Shown one piece after another: positions 48,155 to 59,772 of a stretch of DNA of 64,000 nt. Below the pieces are notes generated by a model. It was not told the DNA's origin, did not search any database, and saw only the letters and a program-made list of their open reading frames with translations. Made by a program: the position numbers and the translations under genes. Each line of letters starts with the position of its first letter. The stretch's first letter is position 1. Source of the DNA: Marchantia polymorpha subsp. ruderalis (taxonomy: Eukaryota; Streptophyta; Marchantiopsida; Marchantiales; Marchantiaceae); NCBI GenBank assembly GCA_037833965.1, contig AP031351.1:11544501-11608500 (forward strand). Direction: 5' to 3'.

Positions 48155-51100
48155 ATGGAAGATAGTGCCGATTTGAGAAGGGGGGCTCCATTGATTTCGT
48201 CGAGTGGCAGGCAAGGATCCTGCTGGCCTTCCACGGATATGCACTATCAGCTCGGTGGCAACAACTATGCAAGTGGGAGTGGCAGCAACAGTGGGAGCAG
48301 TAGACTGAATCGAATGGATGAAGCAAATGAGGCCTGGCAAGGTGGTCGGTCGTGTGGTCAAGACACCGGCAAGGGTCCCGAGTGTAGCAGAACTGCCGCG
48401 CATAAATCCTCGCAGGTGTCTCACAAGGTCGTTCCTTCTCGTTCTTCCGGAGCTCGAAGGAGCCAGCGATCCCATAATGAGACAGCCGCGCAAGGTCAGT
48501 GGAGTGCACTCCATAGTTTTTCAGGAAGTATTGACGAGTCTGGGCTAGGTAACATGGATACAGACACAAATTTGGGCATCGGTCTGAGCACAAGACTTGG
48601 TCTGTCGGAAGTGCCCACTCTTGTCGGGCATGGTCGAGCTGCCACCGGTCAGGACTTCTCTCTAGGAAGATCGGGCATCTCCACCAGCAGGAATTCCGAT
48701 CTGTACCCGGGTCGAATTTCGGGCCATTCCATCGTTGGCCAAGAGTACACCCCCAGCAGAGGGAGTGGACAAGGTGGTGATAGATTGGGCACCACTCGGG
48801 GAAGCGGATCCACAGGCTTGCCCCTGGCAAGTAGGTCATCTTTACTAGGTAGCAGTGTAACTTATCATTCACACGCGCACAGAAGTGCATTGGACGAAGG
48901 ACGAATTGGAGACTCTTCTCAGGGAATAGCTATGACCAGCTCCCTCCTCACGGATCGGCACGGGATTGACGGCCAACCTCTTCATCCTGGAAGTAGCAGC
49001 ATTTGCAACTCTTTGTCTGATCCGTTTATGGCGGGTGCAAGCAGCAGTCACAACTCATCGGGTGAGGAAGCAGCTTGCAGCAGTGATTCTCATTTTGTCC
49101 TTAGCTCAGCGTCCGTCGACAGAGCCCAAGGTGCAGAAAACCAAAGTTCGAAAGGAGGCATATTAGGGAATTCCCTGTCCAACTCGTCTTCTAGTTACAA
49201 AAATGTGATGAATAGCTCGAGGGGTTCAGCTTGTAAGAGGAAAAGTTGCACACCGGGTTTGCTCGCTAGTTCTTGTCGGAGTGCTTCCCCTCACTCGTCC
49301 GGCTCTCGGGAAGGCTACGCCACAAGGACCATGGGAGGCAGTAGTACGGGCAGACGCAGTAGCGGAAATTTAGGATGTGCATCCGCTTCCAGTGTAGTGG
49401 CCACGGCCTCGTCGGTGGCAGCTGGGCGATGCGCCGAAACCTCAGTCTCTGCCAGTGCACTAGATGAACCGCGTTCGCGCAAGGGTTCCACATCCAGAGA
49501 TGTGGAATCCGGGGCTCAAAGGGCGGGGAAATCCTTGATAGGAAGTGGTTCTGCAGGTTCTATGGGGCCAAGGAGTATGCGAAGTAGTGGGTCGATCGGA
49601 GGAAATTTGGAACAGTTATCTTCGCCGTCTCAACCGCCATTTGCACGCACCGTGCGAAGGGCAATTCCTGCCCTTCCTGATACTTGGTGCTCTCGAAGAG
49701 TTATTTTAGCTGACTGTTCCACTGATACAGATTTCACCACTGCAGGTGGGAGCACTATTGTGCGATCAACTGAGCAGCTGATGTCTACTGGCGGGGGCCG
49801 AAGAAGTGGAAGTCCTTTAGTTGCAAGTAGCAGGAGTGGAAGCACGTCTTCTCCAAGACGCAATGACAATCACTTTGGATCATCTGCCTTGGGAGAGAGG
49901 CTGCCGCACAGGTATCTGGGAAGCAATACTAGGAGCTTGACAACAGGCTCATCTAGTCCAGGTTCTTTTGGAGGAATTGGGTCTGAAAGCAGGTTAAGGC
50001 TTCGTAATCTTAGCAACAGTTCTGTGGATGCAATCAGCAATCCAGCTAATGCTGCCGCACAAAGCCAGGGCACACAAAGTACGCAGCAAGGAGCGACGAA
50101 TCTAGGGGTCACATCGGTGCCCTCACCTTCAAGGCTGCCACCACATCCTCCTGTTGTGCGTTCTAGACACAGTCACAGTTCTTCAAGCGCTCCCATGCTT
50201 ATACCAGCATCATCAGGGCCTGCACCATCTCGACTTCCTCCCTCTCCTCCAAGTGTCTCTTCGTCCCTTTCAACGGCCTTGGAGATGCTTCCATCTGGAT
50301 CCAGCATCTTTCAGAGTTCGTTCTTGCCAAGAACTTCTTCTTCAGTGGAAAGCCGCAACGAAAGAGGGCTTGCATCAGCTGCCGAAAGCCTTTTAGGAAT
50401 GCCTTTCAGAGGCCTACAATCTCCGTCCGATGGAGAGCACCAACCTCGACTAGTAGCAGAGGGCCTTGCTGAGGTTTGTGTTGTCACTCCAGCTTTGGAA
50501 ATACTGATATCAATGCCTTCCTGTTTGCTTCAGCACATTGATCAGCCGAAATGATTGCCTTCGAAGACTGTTCAGGCCTGGTTTATTAACTGAACGATTG
50601 TACACTTTCGCAAATCCATGATCAAACATTTTCGCTCATCTGCGGTGTTTCAACAGCACCCTTAACATGCATATATCTGATGAGTTATTTCTTGGATGTT
50701 ATTTCTTAGCAGATAGGTGATTCGGAGGATATTCCAGTATGTCTGAAGTTGTATTGACCCTTGTGTGTTTCATCTGCGTCCAGATCTTACTCGCTCTTGA
50801 ACGAGTGGAGCGAGATGAAGATCTGACTTACGAGGTGAGAGGATTTTGGGTTTATGAACTCTTAAATGACTTGTCATCGAACCTTCCTGCTTGTATCTAT
50901 CTCTCACAAACAATATGAGAATGATATGGCGAATAAGTTAGCCATGAGGCTTTTAGGTTCTCAAGATAGAGGGTTTTAGAGCTGAAGGACGAAATTTCGC
51001 TGGAAATCAAGCCAGGAGGAATAATGGCAGTTTGAACTGGATATTCTTGCAGCAACTGTTAATGTTGGAGGCCACGTTGCTGTTTGGGGGTATGGGGCTT

Positions 51101-51728
51101 CATGACCAACATAGTGACTTGCGACTCGATGTTGACAATATGTCTTACGAGGTAATTCGATTTCAGTCATATCTCTTCATCTATCAGCCGCTGTAAATTC
51201 TCCCAGGAATTCGATGCACTTATCTAGCCGTTGTCGATCTGCGATGGTCTTCGAAGATGTAACTAGTTGTCTGTCTGTGCCCATCGACGCGGTCTTGGTT
51301 GTTTTTCCTGACGTGTCAAATCTTTGGGAATTCACAGGAACTACTTGCTTTGGAAGAAAGAATAGGCAATGTGAGCACTGGGCTTAATCCAGACATGGTG
51401 AACAAGCGCTTGAAAAGAAGCAAATATTCTTCTCAAGCAGTAGCTGTATCCTCTTGTTCACAAGAAAGTGACATCAAATGCAGCATTTGCCAGGTTTGTC
51501 CTCGTTGAAGAAAGCCTTTCTCAATTGATCCCTCCTTTCATAACTTACGTATGCGTCATGGGAAGGCAATTGAGTCTTACGATTGCTCATATGTTGCAGG
51601 AAGAATATGAGGAAGGCGATGATTTGGGAAAAATTGACTGTGGGCACAGTTATCACGTTGCTTGTATAAAGCAATGGCTTTTACAGAAGAACCAGTGCCC
51701 TATCTGCAAGGCATCTGCCTTGTCATAA
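48155..51728 (+). CDS. RING-H2 E3 ubiquitin ligase, MBR1/MBR2-like
   Basis: Five phase-0 exons: 48155-50473, 50784-50834, 50957-51151, 51338-51493 and 51600-51728, 949 residues. The C-terminal module matches the plant MBR1/2 group: DLTYE, FLQQLLMLEATLLFGGMGLH, DQHSDLRLDVDNMSYEELLA, LEERIGNVSTGLN, then the RING-H2 finger KCSICQEEYEEGDD, DCGHSYHVACIKQWLLQKNQ, CPICK. All eight zinc ligands (C-C-C-H-H-C-C-C) are present, so E3 activity is expected. Arabidopsis MBR1/2 act on the Mediator subunit MED25; the same target here is inference. The 773-codon first exon is Ser/Gly-rich, low-complexity and probably disordered. The ATG at 48155 opens the long frame. Confidence 0.9.
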
Positions 51729-54700
51729 TATTATCTAGTGTGGTTGTCTGGATGGGAGGATGACGAAGAGATGTTATCGTATACCACATTGCGGACAGGT
51801 TCTCGTGGAACACGAGGCCGAACAGTCTTGTGTGAGTTTATTTCCAGTTTTCTTTGAAGTTTTTGAAGTTGTTTCTGGCAACTTGACAGCTAGTAACGTC
51901 GGGGCATCTCTTGGAAATTGGGATGGCGCTCGTCAAGAGCTTCCTATCTTCACTGAATGAAAGCCTGTTTGACAATGTCTCAGTAAGTGCAAAAGGATTT
52001 TTGAACTGGGGTAGTCGGATAGAATGGACTCTAGGAGGCTTGGGACAAATTTGCAGTCATTTTTTGTGGAAACAAACTCATGACATCATAGAAGAAAGCA
52101 TGGATACTCACTGGGGAACCCATACGCCAGTGGTGACGCATATTGAAGATCCCAGCCAGTGGCTCAAATGGTGGAGAGAGTGGCCCTTTTGCGTACATCG
52201 AAGACTAAATCCCAGTAGATATCTAGATGGCATCTACTTCCAAGGACCTACTCAAATGAAGTCGCCAAGCGGGTTGCGGCTACTGAGAGGGCCGAAGCTG
52301 TTCCCATCCTTCATAATAAGGTAGATTGGACTGCTAAGAATGTAGTCACGGATCTTATTCTTTGTTTGACAGTGGAAACTAGGAGAAACTGAAGTTGGTG
52401 TGGCAATTGTCATTAAGCTTTATATGGATTGGATTGACGAGGTTTCTTCAAGTCACTCGATATTGTGTGATGTCTTACTTAGTTGTTTGTCACGAGCAAC
52501 TGGGTGAGAGAGGCTTTGATTAGATGCACATCACAACTTATAAATCAAATCTTCAGTAAGACAACGATGGCCATGTGTGTTCTACAGGACTACCGCGCTG
52601 CATCTTCCCGATCCTCTCGCCAGGCTTTATGTATCGTTAATAGATCATTATACTTTGAATGGTACACGAGGTGCTTCGGCTCTTGTATTCTATTTTCTCT
52701 TGCATGGTTTAGAATCTCAGGGTGGGAGTACTTATCACTTCAGGGTTCTGTAGGCATCGAAGAGAGTTACTGTCATTTACTGTGTCAGATATCTGGATTT
52801 GATCAGAAGTTTACTGGCCTGTCAGCCACTGCTAGAGTCAGGTGAGTAGATTCTGCATACACTAGAATTGGAGGATCGTAGGCTGTCACCAACGCAGGCT
52901 ATATCGATCCTCTCAAGTCGGATAGTTTGTCTCTGAAAAGATTGAGTTTTGAGTCGTAGGTGTGCCGGCCGTAGTGCGACGGAAGTCCAAGGCACATCAG
53001 GGATACGTATTCGAACTGGGTGCTGTAGTTTGACATGAACATCAGCACTAGAGGTGAGAGGTGGACGATCTCCAGACATGGACGGATCGGCCACCATTAC
53101 CTCGCTGGATTCCCTTGACTATAGGAAAGTTGCTCTTTATGTGGCGTCGGAGAAGCAATCAGGGATCGGAATGAAGGAAAACTGTGTACACTCTATCGTC
53201 GTCCGGACAAGTTGTAATTGAGGGAGGAATATTGAAGGTGACGCACACTTGGTTGAATAAAATTTGAAAGAGTCTCGAATCCTTAAGGGAATGTCTCGAA
53301 ATTCTGAAATACTGGCCCTGTCACCCCTACGGATTGTGTCTAATGATTTGGACGGATAGATGGAAATGTCACTGGAAGTTAAGACCATCAGCCATTGCCA
53401 AGATTTGAATAACATGCGCAAAGCTCAACACTATGGCAGCGTAGTACAAACCTACAGAGGCGATAATGAGGCTCGGTGTCCTGCTAGTGCATGCGACTCG
53501 GAGGTGTTGTTACAGTGATTGCTACGTGAGAGATGGGGGAAAGGTGAGGGTGTGTAACGCGTGAGCAACCGACCCATCGCTCCATCCTAAACCCGCTAAT
53601 CTGAAAAGGCGCTGCTTTCTCGTACTACCGACATTGACGATAGTGCCGCATTACACGCAAACCGAAACGGAGACAGAAAGCGGTCTCAAGATCACATCCC
53701 CAGTGATGTAAGATACAGTGTCGCTGGGCTGGGGGTGGGGCTGGCGGTCAGAACAATATAACTCCAAAGGACACAATCGCATGCACAGGGCGTGGATTGG
53801 TCGCTTCCGGACGAACAAAAATCGCCATCAACAGCCATCATCAGGTTCGCTCATCGCCGCACTGTAGGTACGCATTCAAGTATCAATTTCTTTAAATCGA
53901 GCCAGACACAGACGTACCGCTGTCCTCTGCGACTCCTCTCATCATATCGCTCCGGGACAGAATGGAAAGGAGATTCTTGGAAAGCGTGACACTCGCCCCC
54001 GATCTCATTGCTGCTCGCCTCGCGCGCAGCCAGTGAGCCGACCCTACCCCCGACCTCTACATAACACTCCCTGCTCGAGTTGCGGCGCAGCTGCACATCT
54101 CTGAGCTACCATGGCAGCTGAGCTACACCGTCCGGCCACGTGCACTAGTTTTCGTCTGTTCTTCACCAACCGCGTCAGTGGTCGTATCAGGAAAGCGTAA
54201 TCCCAACCTGGTCGTTTCTGACCTTCCCGGCACGGTCGCCCCTCCACCGTACTATGACCACGGTCGATGGTTCAACGCGGTAGCGAGAGTTGTGTCCCCA
54301 AACTCCCTAGCAGGCATTTTGAACAGCTGAGTTCAACCGCCCGCCCGCCCGCCCGCCCGCGTCTCAACGTTCAGCCGCCATTTCGAACTGCGGGAAGGTC
54401 GGCGCTGTACGCGAGGGAACGCTTGACATGCCTGTCGGGCTCTGTAAGTCGCGTCGTCGGACGTCTCGCAAGGACGAGGAGTGGACGAAGATTAAGGGGA
54501 GGCTCTCTCTCTCTCTCGGCTTCAAATCGCACCGATCTCGACGCGTCTCTGCCAGTGCGCGCTTGCTTCCGGGTCCCACTGGTGGTCTCTGACATCTCCT
54601 TACATTACGCGCTCGAGGACTACGTCGTGAAAAGAGGATCAAGTTCCGAATATTGGTGAAAATGTTGAGATTTTCTCTGCAAGTAAGAGAGAGAATATCA

Positions 54701-55247
54701 TTCATAAAATATGTGGTTATATGTGTATTTTTATGTATATGTACATGGATCTGACCTTGGACGAGACATGACTATGAAACTGAGTATCGATGCTCAATGA
54801 AGTATAGTTCATTGCACCAAGTCTCTTCCTTCCATTCTCGACATTTAACGCTTGCAGGAAGACGGTAATCTCGATCAGTCTTTGTTTCGTGCCCAATTTG
54901 CATTATAAATTTCTCCTCCGAAGGGATTCATTTCCTCTGACAATTAGCCTTCAGTCCTTCATCGTTCGCCTTGCGCTTTAAGATTCGAGTTTCTCCACGT
55001 GATTGCTTCGGATGCTTACAGATTTGCATTAGTTGTCCACTGTCTGATCTGCACATGCGGGTTTTACTTCGACACTCTAGGGCTAGAGCTGACCAGGTGG
55101 AACGAAGCAGCTCTCCGATCGAATGTATCGTTATGAGCATGACTGGACCCTTCCGTCCCAGAGAAAAGTTGTTTGGAAACGCCACTTGGTCACTCCACTT
55201 CTCTTCGGTAAATGGTGAATAAATCATCCGTGAACAGGATACAAGGC
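51729..55247. other. intergenic; one weak ORF
   Basis: 51911-52324 (plus) is an open frame of 137 codons rich in Trp, with no recognised domain, directly after the RING-H2 gene and perhaps in its trailer. CCCG repeats occur near 54340-54360 and a CT run near 54507-54520. 54200-54660 is GC-richer and promoter-like, but no gene was traced from it. Confidence 0.35.
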
Positions 55248-58200
55248 CTAACGCCTTCTTCTCCTTGGAGCACTGGTGTAAGTCGATCCACCGAGTAGAG
55301 TTGCGGCATCTGTTAATGCTTCAGCTCCGACTTTTGGCGGACTTGCTTCAGCAGTCACGTGCTTTGGATGCTTTGGTTCCTGTTTTTTGTCTGTCATGAC
55401 GGTGGAGGCAGAAGCTTCTTGGTCTAATTCCCTCTTGATGCTGGACACTTCATCTCCGGTCGGTGAGTCTCGGTATAATTCTGTTGCTTGGCTGTCTGCA
55501 GCTGCCGCTTCCTCCACCTCGGCTGCTGTACTTTCTAGTCGTCTCCGCTTTTGGGAAAGCTCGTTGTCTTTACCTTCCTCGTCGCTCTCATCGAGCTCGT
55601 CTTCAGTGTCTGTTTCCTCTACCACTTCGTCGTCTTTATCTTTTTTCTTGCTAGGAGATGGTATTCGCAAAGCCTCAGCTCGGAGTTCACGAAGCTTCGC
55701 TTTCTTAGAGTTTAATACAGCTACAAACTGTTGCAGACACCGGAGGAATCTTCATGATTAATTCATTCAAAGAGAAAAGCGAGACGGAGTAATGGAATCT
55801 AGACGTGATCAACCACAGTGACTGATCCTGCAGATACAACCAGTGGCTCTATCGATATATGGCAGAGAGATAAATCTTAATGACAAGCAGTAAAGAGACT
55901 TAACAAGTTGCAAAACTCCATCCAAGCTTCTGACTTTGTTTTCTTGTCAAAAGCTTGTACCAAAAGAAGCTTGGACGAATTCCCAAGTTTCTTTTGGTAC
56001 GTTACAAAACGTGCCTACTCTCACCTTCCTATAGATGTCATCTTCGAACTGAATTTTTTGGTCCCTGAATTTCTGAGTTTGGGCCGTCAATCGCGTGGCC
56101 TCGGCTTTCATGTTCTCAAAAGATTTTATCTTGCTCTGCAACTCCTCCTGCAAAGTAAATGAAGTAGATACCACAGCAGAGGCTTAGCATGTGTACAAAT
56201 GCTAAGCCTAGATACAACCGTCTAGATACAACCGCGGTTGTTGAAATTCCACATACAAAGGGCAAGGTTTGCTACAGGTGAATGTCAGAGTGCATTCACG
56301 GAATGACGATAAAACATGGCAAGACTGGAGGCAGAGCAACGAATGGCATAGAAATGCACTGAATGAATGGACAGATTATGACAGTGTACAAATTACGAGC
56401 CGGCACGCAAACATGAACACAGATGCAAAGGATTGGTTCCGAGAGTAATGGTCGACTAGGGGGTTGATGATGCAGAGTGCAGCCTTGAAAACAAAATCAG
56501 GATAGAACATGAGGGAGAGTGATGAACTCGTGTTCCCTGGAAGTGAGTATCTATCTCGACGCTTATCCTACACCTGAATGAAAAGCTTGGGTCCACTTCC
56601 AGAAACGCCGAAGTCCACGAAAATTAAAATGGTCCCCGTGGAAAGTAAAGGTTAATGTCCCCGTGTTCGCAGATCCGTCTTGGATCAACGTCGTCCCTCA
56701 TGGCTAGAGGCGAAAACTAGAAGAATTCCTGAAACTCTGGGATGTATGTAACAAACAAGTCATCGACATATCGTATAAAATGTAGTAGTAATCGACGAAG
56801 CGACAGGACCGAGGTGCTGGAGAAGGAGGATTCCCTGGACAAACTATCTTTCATCCAGCGACGTTTGCGGTGTAAACCGTAGGAAGACCACAGGTGCGGT
56901 GTATAACCCCATACGATACATACTGTTCGGTCTTCCTACGGAACTAGCTTTCATCCAGCGTGTTCTTATTCTCCCGCACGGCCAGCTCCAGCCCAGCTCT
57001 TCTCCTCTTCCGACGAACCGTAGAAAGAAGCCTTAGGAAGACCGCACATTTCGTCCCCACAGGAGTGAATACAGTCTCAAATAAAATCAACTGAAGAGTT
57101 CATGGGTATATAGAGCACTACTACACGCTGAGTCACAATTGTGTAACTCACAAACGCTCTTGAAAATAACTACAACGAGCGTCAGGTCAATTAACTTCAC
57201 CAGCTAACTGAAACGGCGTACCATACCATCCACAGTGCATGGCACAAAGTTCGACCTCCAAAAAGTCCAGTGAGAGAATGATAGAGAACTACAGTCCAGT
57301 GACGAGAATGATAGCCATATCAGTCACGGAACATCTTCAGGCCTTGCACCGTACTCACATCAGCAATTTCACATTTTGAGCAGCATCTACTGTTAAGAGC
57401 AGACTGGTTCAGGCTGCCTGCCTAGATTCACCTCATCGGATGTTGACACCGACATACAACTCAAAAGTGGCTACAATGCTTGGAAAATGTTTACACCCAC
57501 CGTAAGCCGAAAGTTAAGCGTGATTCTTGATTGAACCATGACCCTCGTTGCTTAGGACACGGACCAACGAGCTGGTGAGATTCACCAGGTAGGATATAAA
57601 CAGACGCGCCCGATCCATCTCCACACAAAAATTAACACCGAAGAAAATATAAAAATCCGCTCGAGGCTCAAGTCTAGGCTTTTATAGAAATCTGTGAAGT
57701 GTAAATTCACGACGTGGTTGTTTAGGGCTTCAGTCCTCGTACTGAGCCTCGTATCGCATGTCCATGAGTACACAAAGTACCCCGGACGGCAAAGACATTT
57801 GACCGGCAATTTGACTTCACGAAGTACCAAAGACGCATAGGTTTCAAAGCGATCACACAAGGCAGAGCGAGTCCGATGCAGCAATCTGAGGCTTGCCTCA
57901 GATTGCTACTGCGTCGTCAAACGACTGACGACGCAGGGGGGCGAGAAAGGGTCACATAGCTAGAACTAAGTTAGGTTAGAGAAGAGTCAGTGGACGGCTC
58001 ACTTCCTCCCTCATAGAGATGTGAACTTACACTGAGTCTTGAGCTCCATTCCATGAGGCAGTCCATAATGGTGCATGTGGTTTCTCTCGGATCGAGCGAC
58101 TTCTCTGCTTTCCAATGGGCAACGAGCCGCACGCCATCCTTCTCCAGAGTCCACGACAGCTACATCACCACCTCAAGCGAGCAATTGGTCACGTCAGAAA

Positions 58201-58849
58201 GTCGTCAAGCAACTGTTACGACTTCGACCGACACCATAACTGGCTCGAGAACTGATCGCACTTCGTCTGCAAGGAATTCGTCATAGCAGAGCTTACAAAC
58301 ATGCTGTGCGAGAAAAGAAAAGGTCAACCAGGTCTGGTCTGGTCTCATCTCATCAGAATGAAGAGATTGCCAAGAATGAGGGAATATCTGCCTGCCTGCC
58401 GCATACCTTTCTCCCGCCGTCTCCGACAGATGTGAAAGAGTAGGTGCAATCAGGATTCTGGTGGTCAAGGTGCTCTTTGGCTTGATCGAGATACTGCGTT
58501 ACGGTGTAATCCCAGCTGAAAGCCTTCCTGGATACCTCCTCCGGAGAAGCTGAAACACCACGACAGAAGAAAACAGAGGCAGACGAGTTTCATGTCACAC
58601 GTTCCTGCTTGAATGTTGTCTGCAGCAACCTCGATCGGATCCAAACCCATAAGCAAGAATCCATTAGCACGACAGAATCGCCGACTTACGCTGGCAAGTC
58701 CAGGCGTTCAATCCATCGGAAATCGACAGATTGAAGTGAGAAGCGAACCATCGACTCCTGACGTAGATGACCCCTGTTCCACCGGTGCAATCCGGTCGCT
58801 GCACCACCAACCTCGCACACGGCTCGCCCATCGAGTCCAAATCCGTCAC
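55248..58849 (-). CDS. XRCC4: DNA repair protein XRCC4
   Basis: Five exons in phase: 58690-58849, 58407-58549, 58031-58159, 56025-56147 and 55248-55727, 344 residues. XRCC4 is the nuclear scaffold that binds DNA ligase IV in non-homologous end joining. The head domain (about 1-144) contains RSRWFASHFNLSISDGLNAW, SWDYTVTQYLDQAKEHL and LSWTLEKDGVRLVAHWKAEK. The coiled-coil stalk follows (EELQSKIKSFENMKAEATRL, TQKFRDQKIQFEDDIYRK), then FVAVLNSKKAKLRELRAEAL. The tail is acidic (EETDTEDELDESDEEGKDNE) with KRRR, and ends in five arginines. The start chosen is the first ATG of the frame (MTDLDSMGEPCARLVV); the internal Met 7 is possible. Intron 3 is nearly 1.9 kb and holds unusual hairpins. Confidence 0.93.
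56842..56960. repeat. direct repeats flanking an inverted repeat in XRCC4 intron 3
   Basis: AACTATCTTTCATCCAGCG (56842-56860) recurs with one change exactly 100 nt later (56942-56960). Between them CCGTAGGAAGACC (56877-56889) has its exact complement at 56929-56941. Confidence 0.85.
57881..57936. repeat. two tandem perfect hairpins in XRCC4 intron 3
   Basis: First hairpin: 12-bp arms GCAATCTGAGGC and its complement around TT (57881-57906). Second: 11-bp arms CTGCGTCGTCA and its complement around AACGAC (57909-57936). Two bases separate them. Confidence 0.9.
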
Positions 58850-59459
58850 TCAACCGGTCACCCGAGCGAACCCCGAAGCCCTTCGGATCACCTGCATCGA
58901 GCATCCCTCGTCCGTTTCATCTTCCGAGCCTTGCCGCACGAGACGAGGCGCGTCTTGCGTGAGACGTTGTCGGTGCGCTGCAGACGCTGGGGCTGCCCGT
59001 GGCCAGTGCCGTTCATCCACGTATGCTCCACCGCCACATGTTCGAACCGCGCAACGGGCTCCGCGTCAGGACGAGAGTGACGGTTTCGAAATCTCGACGC
59101 TTCTTCACGCGCACGTTAACGATTGAAAATGGCGCGGCTCGAATCTGCTGTTCATGAAGGATACTTCGGTCGTCTCATGCCCAATCTGACGAACATCGTG
59201 CTCGGCCTCGCCATCGCTCGAAGAGCAGGTCGTCGAAGTATCGCGTGAAACTGTGATTTCGCCCTCGTAGAATCTGGATGGATTGATTGAAGTATCGTGT
59301 TCGACGCGCAGAATGGAAGATTGGCTCCCTTCTTGCAAAACGGCGTGAATCTATGTTCGCGGTGTTCACTCGTCGTCTTATGTTTGGGGCTCTGCTCTAT
59401 TGGATCTATTTTGATGTTTGATTGAATTAGACTCAAGGTTGAAAAACTTGCAACACTCT
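58850..59459. other. upstream region of XRCC4
   Basis: No gene was supported. It should contain the XRCC4 promoter; no TATA box was recognised. Confidence 0.4.
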
Positions 59460-59772
59460 TTTCGGGCGAGGCGGAGCCGGGCCTTTCTTTGCAGGCCAGA
59501 TTATGGGGATTCATGTCGGCCGGAAGAGAGACTTCACATGCGTGCGGGAGTCGAGCCAGCGTGAAGTAGACCAGGACCAGGCCGAAGTTCATTCCGGGGC
59601 AGATCCTTCGTCCGGAAGTTTCGACCCTGAGTGCTGATAGCGTGGATGAGGAATCCAACAGGATCGAATGCGAGCGGGTCTGTCGATGAGCACTCTGGTG
59701 AACCTGGGAACGTCATAGCCTGCCGCATCGTGCGCAACCGTCAGCGAGTTCCAAGGATGCAGCCAATGCTGT
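59460..59772 (-). pseudogene. cytochrome P450 C-terminal relic, frameshifted
   Basis: Three reading frames in succession resemble the end of a plant P450. The first gives WLHPWNSLTV, AAGYDVPRFTRVL (the region after the K-helix). The second gives DPLAFDPVGFL (the PERF region). The third gives SGRRICPGMNFGLVLVYFTL with the heme-ligand Cys, then LPHACEVSLPADMNP. At least two frameshifts separate them and no upstream P450 exon was found, so this is a dead fragment. Confidence 0.8.

Noticed and set aside
48129..48890. 253-codon frame antisense to the RING-H2 gene
   Set aside because: It is a shadow of the Ser-rich first exon, and the sense frame is supported by downstream RING exons.
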